Below, piece after piece: positions 57,872-64,000 of a stretch of DNA of 64,000 bases. Origin of the DNA: Beroe forskalii (taxonomy: Eukaryota; Ctenophora; Nuda; Beroida; Beroidae). The translations under genes were made by a program, and so were the position numbers. How positions within the stretch are numbered: position 1 is the first letter of the stretch; the number at the start of each line of letters is the position of its first letter. Under the pieces are notes generated by a model. The model had not been told where the DNA came from. It saw only the letters and a program-made list of their open reading frames with translations, and made no database searches. The DNA is taken from assembly GCA_011033025.1 (NCBI GenBank), contig WFMF01000561.1, positions 1 to 64,000 on the forward strand. The letters are read 5' to 3'.

Positions 57872-58424
57872 GTCTAAAGCTATAGAATAGGTAAATGTTT
57901 TTTATATTGATATATCAATACAACTTTATCTAAGATTCAACCTTGGATAATATTATGATGTCAAATCATTTGTTGAAATTATTGTTATTCTAAACAATAC
58001 CTAAAATGAATAAGGCATTAGCTTAAGTTATCAAGCAATAATCAGCAATCGTTTAATTCATCTTGACTTCAAAAATCATCTAAAACTAATCAAACCAATG
58101 AAACAGAAGTTGGAAGATATCTTTAATAATTTATAAACCAATATAAATATTCTAGAGGCCTAGTGCACACAAAATACAAATAGCCATAAGCCAAATAGAT
58201 AGGTATCATTAATGATAATTCTAAAGCCTTCATTTGCATGATTACAGAATGAAAAATACACTCTCCCAGTGATAATTCTCTCAGTAATTTCATGACTTTA
58301 ATACAGATGGAACTGTATAGCAATGGAAATGAACTTTACACTTTACGGTACTAGATTTCATTTAAGATTTCATGTACATATAACACAAGCAACCCATACA
58401 TAACATCCATAGTTCACCATCATA

Positions 58425-58815
58425 CTACGCTATAACTTTCTTCAGCAGTGTGTTCACCTGAAAAGAGTTTATTGAGTACAATTGGTACCAATAATAAAAA
58501 CATTGTGATAACAATTTAGAAATCAATACATTCCCAAGCAATCATCCATAGAATTAAAACTAATCATCAAAGGCCTCATATAATCAAATAAACGAATCAG
58601 AAATCAACATTACCGGTTCAGTTTTAGCATATCTCGGCATTCCTCCAGCCGTTTGATTAGTGAGAGTTTCTCGGATGACAAGTTGGAGTCCACTTGTGGC
58701 GGGCAGCAAATGTGGCACACCCAATGGCAGAACACATGACTACAAATCCAAACATGCTCTTCTTCTTGAAGTTCTCCTTAGCAGCATCTTTGTCACCTCC
58801 GCCATGTCCTCCCAT
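58425..58815 (-). pseudogene. 77-aa single-TM protein, tandem copy 3, frameshifted
   Basis: Same two-exon layout (58815-58614 and 58457-58425), but the first exon is 202 instead of 201 nt. One extra base in the codons for HKWTQ (plus strand TTGGAGTCC against TTGAGTCC) shifts the frame and leads to a stop a few codons later. About 40 native residues and the membrane helix survive. Splice sites are intact, so it is a recent pseudogene or an assembly error. Confidence 0.75.
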
Positions 58816-59689
58816 GTCTAAAACCTATAACAGGGATCAATGAGCCCAGTGAAATGACAATATAGGGGATAGGGGAATTAATTCCTAAGATTTCCGAGAG
58901 ATTTCCTTGTGCTTGAAAATGCTCTCATTTTAACGCGCAATAAGGTCGGTGCTTACTTCAGTTTAATAACTCGTAAAGATACAAACCCTTCCAATTAAAC
59001 CTCTTCAATTAGGGCTATGAAACCCTTCAGTGGACATTTTTCCTCAGTTATTATGGAACAATGCCAATATCACGTACTATACATACTATACACTTATACA
59101 ATGAAGTGTGATGCTATGAATACTTGTATTGTAATTCAATGCCTCTGCTAACTGCTGGTGACCTTTCACTAAGGTCTCACTTAGATCATAATGCGCTTTT
59201 TATGTTTGTTGTGAGTTGTAGAGTGAAGCTGGTACCGTACAAACTTTAGTTGCAGCAATTCTGTAATGTGGTTGGGAGATGAAATACAGTTGGCGTTAGG
59301 TTGAAAACGTTAGTGAATACCCTTGGCCTTTTCCAGGGGCAAGCATTCTTATTTTTGGAATGGACTGATTGGGTAACTGACTGGCCATGGGCCAAGTTTA
59401 AAGAAAGTTATCATTCCATAAATACATGAAACTTTCACCACCTAGATATTGCATGTCATTATCAATTCACAGGAGCAAGATTGTATATACATCGTGTACA
59501 GTTGTGCTATTATATGATCATTGATCAGTCCATTGCCGCATAATATATTTTACTTGTATATACAATTACATATACAGCTTCGTAAGTCCTTACGCTGCCC
59601 ATGCGTCCTCAGCTATTACTGCTCTCTCTCGTTTACTTTGCCTTGATGCGTGCTACACAAGAACCTATACAGTATACAATACATTATAC
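58816..59689. other. spacer, no gene seen
   Basis: The first 70 bp resemble the sequence upstream of copy 1 (GCCCAGTGAAATGA...ATAGGGGA), so the duplication unit extends into the 5' flank. The rest is unremarkable. Confidence 0.4.
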
Positions 59690-59905
59690 CCCTCCCAAGC
59701 TTGTTTTAGTGACCGTGTAAGTTTGGTAATACCCCTCCCAAGCTCGTTCTAGCGACCGTGTAGGTTTTGTTGTACGATCTCCACTGAATAAAAGTGCAAA
59801 ATAGGTTGAAATGAAATTTGATTTATAAAGGAGCACTATAAAATATACTGAAGCGTTGAATCCGGACGAGGGTCATCAGACCCGAACGGGAAGAAATACT
59901 GTTGT
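59690..59905 (-). repeat. dispersed repeat family, copy C
   Basis: Reverse-oriented copy of the blocks at 6143 and 46683: CGAGGGTCATCAGACCCGAA, AAAGGAGCACTATAAAA and CTGAATAAAAGTGCAAAATA. The block CCTCCCAAGCTTGTTTTAGT with GACCGTGTAAG is duplicated at 59694 and 59731. Confidence 0.65.
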
Positions 59906-60163
59906 TTGGTCAGATAATAGTAGATCCCAGCTATTTTCGGTCGGGGTTTAATCCAAGAATCCAGTTCCATGATCTCAGCTGTGACCGTATACCTTCGATA
60001 ATGAACTGGGCACGCCTCGTCCTTTATCGAAATTACACGGTCTCGGCTGTCGCCTCGAGCATGTAAGTTGTGGTATACGGTCACCACTTCAACATGTAAC
60101 CGCTTATTGTACATTTCTATCAACAGTACCATACAGTCATAAACTGTGTCATGTGCTTATCGA

Positions 60164-60252
60164 AATACACTGAAAGTGTGCACTATACAATGTACAATGT
60201 ACACAATTATTGTGTACATTGTACATTGTATAGTGCACACTTTCAGTGTATT
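60164..60252. repeat. 89-bp perfect palindrome
   Basis: Positions 60164-60252 read identically on both strands around a single central base (60208), starting AATACACTGAAAGTGTGCAC. It includes GTACATTGTACATTG repeats. It sits about 470 bp upstream of the raftlin-like gene. Confidence 0.92.
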
Positions 60253-60722
60253 ACAATTTGCCTCATATAAACAGGAGAGATACTCGATGATTAAAAGTAC
60301 ATCACGAAGAATGCTGTATAACACAGCACGACATGACGTACATTGTACTACATGCTAACATGCTGCTAGTATGCTTCTTATATTACAGTGAATCACATTA
60401 TCTGTAGAAGAATACAACGAGTACATTACATGTAGCCAGTGACTAGTCTTTAGCGAGCTCATTATTGTATTTAAATTTCTGTGTACAGTTCGTCGTGTGC
60501 AGTGTAATACCAGAGATTCTTGTTTCAGTAATCAGTAGTGATGCAGTCGCCAGTTCGTTAATGATATATCTCTATGTTAGCTTTTAGCAAAAGATTTAGA
60601 TTTTCGAAAATGACAAAACATGTAGGTGAATGCTGATCAATCGACAGTAAAGTTGTTTTTTTTGTAATTTGCATATATTTAAATTTTGAACGTAACCACT
60701 TGAAATCCAAAGGAACAGATTG

Positions 60723-61940
60723 ATGGGAGTTAGCAGCTCAAGCAGCTCTGGAGGGGCTGGTGTAGCTAATGCTGCACTAGTCGGAAGTCCCCATTCCGGC
60801 ATACCGGTGGACCCTGTACCCTACACCGGCCCAGCAATCGAGTACCGAGTTATTCAAGTGGAGGGGACAGTGAGTGCTTCATTTGATGGATCTGCCTCAA
60901 GTAATATCGATGATAAAATGCCGCTACTCGCTCAACAATACGCTGAATACTTCCAACTTGGTACATTCTTCCGATTACCATACCAGGCGTCGAGGAAGGG
61001 AATGATGTCAGCTCGAGTAGCTTATCAAGGGATCTTCTTAAGACCTGCTGTGTTCGTACCATCGCCAGAGAGTTGGCAACTTCAGGTTCATCAGACAACT
61101 CTCTCCCTTAATGATCTCACCCATGGATCTGTGTTTGGTATGAGGAGCCTTAACACAGCGCCTAACGCAGCTGGAATGACCAACATCTTCAATATTGTCG
61201 GTGCACAAGCAGACCTGGGAGGTCGCTTGCTATGCGTGGAATCAACTTGTTCAAGAAATAGAACAGGGTTTGTATCCATGGACTTTGGGGTAAATCTGTT
61301 TTTCAACATGCCACTTCATCCTAATCCACAGAAATTCACAACCATTGCTTTCTGTACCTCAATGCAAGTTGCAAGGTCATTTGGACATGTTTCGTGTAAC
61401 TGGGACATCAATGGACCTTTAGCTGGATATTTGAATCAGGGATGGAAGTTGGTTGATATCAACCTTCCTCAACATGAAGCAGGCTTGACACAGCAAGGGA
61501 ATAAAAGAAATCACATGTCTCTAGTACCCCTTCAGTTGAGTGTCATCTGGTTCTTTGAGAAGGACCAAGCCCGGATTGCAGCAAACGACATGACACCCCT
61601 CTACCAAGTTACAGTTGTTAATGTGGATGTTCACGTTTCAGTTGGATTCACTGGATCCTCCTCAAACCTCAACATAACCTCACTCATCAAGGAGATGGGA
61701 GACAAGGGATGGAGTGTTGTGTCCGTTCTGGACACCCCAGCTGCGCAACAGACAGGCATGATGGCAATGAAATGCACAGTATCAGTCTTCTTCCAGAGGC
61801 CTCTGGTAGCTGCACCACCACCCTATATGGGGGCGCCGCCCCAAGAGATGGGAGCGGTAGGGGCGCCGCCCTTGCCACCCGGTGTGCTGCCTTCCGGAGC
61901 AGAAGAGTATACCGCTGCTCCTGATCCCACCAAAAGCTGA
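60723..61940 (+). CDS. raftlin-like protein
   Basis: A single-exon frame of 405 aa. Raftlins are membrane-raft proteins at the inner face of the plasma membrane that aid receptor signalling and endocytosis. The N terminus MGVSSSS fits the N-myristoylation consensus (Gly2, Ser6). The middle contains two related segments, each with a short helix, a GW-type turn and a strand ending in an RP motif (ISSLIKEMGDKGW-like and VSVFFQRP). These resemble the raftlin pattern LNSLAAYGW...VFLQRP. The C-terminal 50 residues are Pro/Ala/Gly-rich and low complexity. Human raftlin-1 is longer, with an extended tail. The family call rests on these motifs, so it is moderately certain. The chosen ATG follows an in-frame TTG. 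AATAAA is at 62012. Confidence 0.7.
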   Translation: MGVSSSSSSGGAGVANAALVGSPHSGIPVDPVPYTGPAIEYRVIQVEGTVSASFDGSASSNIDDKMPLLAQQYAEYFQLGTFFRLPYQASRKGMMSARVAYQGIFLRPAVFVPSPESWQLQVHQTTLSLNDLTHGSVFGMRSLNTAPNAAGMTNIFNIVGAQADLGGRLLCVESTCSRNRTGFVSMDFGVNLFFNMPLHPNPQKFTTIAFCTSMQVARSFGHVSCNWDINGPLAGYLNQGWKLVDINLPQHEAGLTQQGNKRNHMSLVPLQLSVIWFFEKDQARIAANDMTPLYQVTVVNVDVHVSVGFTGSSSNLNITSLIKEMGDKGWSVVSVLDTPAAQQTGMMAMKCTVSVFFQRPLVAAPPPYMGAPPQEMGAVGAPPLPPGVLPSGAEEYTAAPDPTKS

Positions 61941-62011
61941 TTTCAAATGGCGGAAAATTTCAAGCATGAGCCTTCTAATACAACTAGATAGGGACTATGA
62001 GTACAGTACTG

Positions 62012-62017
62012 AATAAA
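62012..62017 (+). terminator. polyadenylation signal of raftlin-like gene
   Basis: AATAAA 72 bp after the stop codon. Confidence 0.65.
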
Positions 62018-62918
62018 TTGCAGATTTTTATTATCTCTCTTGTTTTGCTAACCAAACAAAAGAATATTTTAATTCATGTTGGATTACTAATAGTTTCTTT
62101 TCATGATAATTCTAGAAGACGTTAAATCACACATATGAGACAACATTAATCTCGATTTTTCTTAGCACTTACAAGTTACAGAATTAAAAGCGATTCAAAA
62201 ATGATTAGGTTCCAAAATTACTATATAAGTATGAAATTACCTCGTTTGAATCGTAAGATGTTATTTTAGTGATATATTTATCAAAGTTCTATATTATTGA
62301 TATGTTGATTTAAAATGAATTAGTTATTAGTAAGCAAGTATATCATTGTGTGCAATGAATTCTGAATTGTTGGCGCAAATAGTGAACTTTAATGATTATT
62401 ATTAGTGAACCTTAATGATTATTATTTACAGTACAAATTCGTTTTATTCTCTGTCGATTGTTTCTTGACATCGAAATTCATTCCTGTTTTATCATTTTAC
62501 TGAGTTCTATGCTGAGTAGAATTATGCCTCTACACAGTAAGTGCAACTTGACGCTGCTTAATAAGTGATGCACATGAATGTACTTTATGCTTTATTGAAG
62601 GTTTGAAACTTGAATAAAACAGAAAGGTTTTCAAACCCTGAAAAAGAATAAGAAGGATGAGATTAAAAATAAGTAATAAGTTAAAAGTATAAATAAAAAA
62701 ATGCCTCACGCAACTTCACGAGATATTGAATTTATGTAGAGCCATGATCTAAATGGAAATTCGAAAGTGTGATATGCTTGAATTCCGTTTGAGAAAAATT
62801 ATACAGTATAATGTAAGCGGTCTAAAAGGTTACAAATTGCTATTGCAAATGTCTAAATGGTCATGAATAAATCTAAAACACTGAAAGGGAACAATTCACT
62901 TCTCTGATCATTGAAAAG

Positions 62919-63181
62919 TTAACTGAAGAAGTAGGGCGAGTCCCTAACGCAGTTGATGTCAAGTTTACCGCCACTGGGTAGTGGGCTGAGTTGCAAATCA
63001 GGGTACGTTGCTTCGAGGGATTCTTTTAGTTGCTTCAATACCTGAAATATTCATACCTATGAGTCGAAATGCGGTGAAATTAATGCGGTGTTTTAAATTT
63101 CTCATGTTTTTTGCTGACCTCAGCTATTTCAATGTCATTGACTGGACTATCTAAGACCAGAGAATGGCCCTGAATTTCAAC
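62919..63181 (-). CDS. last two exons of an unidentified gene
   Basis: Exon 63181-63119 (21 codons, VEIQGHSLVLDSPVNDIEIA and E) is preceded by an acceptor (CTTTCAG) and followed by donor GTCAGC. Exon 63041-62919 (VLKQLKESLEATYPDLQLSP... ending RDSPYFFS and stop) is preceded by ATATTTCAG. Both junctions are phase 0 and the joined frame is open. The sequence looks like a compact alpha/beta domain end; I do not recognise the family. Upstream exons must lie between 63182 and the window end or beyond it. The E-box array at 63453 lies on its 5' side. Confidence 0.55.
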
Positions 63182-63452
63182 CTGAAAGCTGAAGATTCTA
63201 TACTTTTATAGCTTTTTCGGCACCAATATTTCGCAAATTTGGGCATGATTATACACAGAGATACGAACGGATCAAATCACAGCACTTCTGTACTTCTATT
63301 TGCTATCTTGTCCATAAAAGCATAAAGCGTGCTCAATTTTTTCAGATCTTTGAATCATCATCCGTTGCTGTTATCTAGTCGCTTAGATTTCCGAGAAATA
63401 TCATGAATTTCTCAGAAATATCATGAATTTCTCAGAACTAAGGATTAACTAT

Positions 63453-63662
63453 CACGTGACTCACAACACCACGTGACTCACAACACCACGTGACTCACAA
63501 CACCACGTGACTCACAACACCACGTGACTCACAACACCACGTGACTCACAACACCACGTGACTCACAACACCACGTGACTCACAACACCACGTGACTCAC
63601 AACACCACGTGACTCACAACACCACGTGACTCACAACACCACGTGACTCACAACACCACGTG
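63453..63662. promoter_or_regulatory. array of 13 CACGTG E-boxes at 17-bp period
   Basis: Thirteen exact copies of CACGTGACTCACAACAC in head-to-tail order place CACGTG at 63453 and every 17 bp to 63657. Further CACGTG sites occur at about 63767 and 63942, and a CCAAT-box pair (CCAATGGACCAATCAG) lies near 63964. CACGTG binds bHLH factors such as USF, MITF/TFE or CLOCK-type proteins. It could be a regulatory array or simply a minisatellite. Confidence 0.6.
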
Positions 63663-64000
63663 ACGTGTTCACGTTCATTGCGACATTTTTATGAACTATT
63701 GATCATGCCACCTGGCTGCATTTTAAGTGCTCGTGGTAACACGACCTATAAGTTTGGTAGGACCTGTCACGTGATCTAGACGGTTGCTATTTAATATACT
63801 CGTGATTCACTGCGCCGTGCCGTCTTGGAAGTACCAGTGAGGACACGCCACAAATTTATGCGTTATAAGATGCCTAAATAAGTAAATAACATACTCTGCA
63901 TATATTGGAAATGAGCGCAGTGCACTCCATCGAACCATCTCGCACGTGACCTACGCGTGATACCAATGGACCAATCAGATGGTAGTATGAGACGTTGCAG

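Noticed and set aside
60146-60358. 70-codon frame with a symmetric peptide
   Set aside because: Produced by the 89-bp palindrome.
63453-63662. CRISPR-like appearance of regular repeats
   Set aside because: Repeats are directly adjacent with no unique spacers, in a eukaryotic genome.

Overview
The window is nuclear DNA from an AT-rich animal genome. It is gene-dense (about one gene per 5 kb), with many short GT-AG introns, much non-autonomous repeat DNA, and several genes lying wholly inside introns of other genes. I cannot name the species. Short 5' leaders with a splice acceptor 1-6 nt before the ATG, abundant nested genes, and small LDLa/ShK/PAN/CCP-type secreted and membrane proteins suggest an invertebrate or non-bilaterian animal (ctenophore, cnidarian, tunicate or similar). 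That placement is inference.

Layout. 1-11.1 kb: no convincing gene; repeats, MITE-like inverted-repeat elements and palindromes. 11.1-15.0 kb (+): TAF2, six exons, 1027 aa. 15.5-15.9 kb (+): a small one-TM protein with a PPxY tail. 17.1-18.5 kb (+): UBE2S, five exons, 180 aa, complete with the LRRL tail. 19.5-37.8 kb (+): CWC27, eleven exons, 465 aa. CWC27 intron 6 holds a single-exon secreted ShK/LDLa/trypsin protease (-), a single-exon PAN/trefoil-like/CCP membrane protein (+) and a 2.84 kb inverted-repeat transposon. CWC27 intron 9 holds a four-exon LDLa-rich GPCR (-, 1217 aa). 39.3-39.9 kb (+): PTPMT1-like phosphatase. 40.9-55.8 kb (-): TBC1D19, ten exons, 528 aa; its intron 2 holds a two-exon class-A-like GPCR (+). 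56.3-58.8 kb (-): three tandem copies of a 77-aa one-TM protein gene, the third frameshifted. 60.7-61.9 kb (+): an N-myristoylatable raftlin-like protein. 62.9-63.2 kb (-): the last two exons of an unidentified gene.

The conserved genes are housekeeping functions with no shared pathway: TFIID (TAF2), APC/C ubiquitin-chain elongation (UBE2S), spliceosomal cyclophilin (CWC27), mitochondrial phosphatidylglycerophosphate phosphatase (PTPMT1) and a TBC protein (TBC1D19). The nested and flanking genes are lineage-type receptors and secreted proteins.

The most striking observation is that three unrelated exons (CWC27 exon 2, TBC1D19 exon 3, TBC1D19 exon 6) end in a minisatellite whose repeat unit contains the exon's own 3' end plus its 5' splice site. 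Each has a row of 5-9 extra intact splice donors running into the intron. A fourth junction (TBC1D19 exon 5) has a similar array on the acceptor side, and the start of UBE2S exon 1 is duplicated upstream as a short decoy reading frame. A transposon inserted 24 bp before CWC27 exon 7 has a 7-bp target-site duplication that looks like a duplicated branch point.
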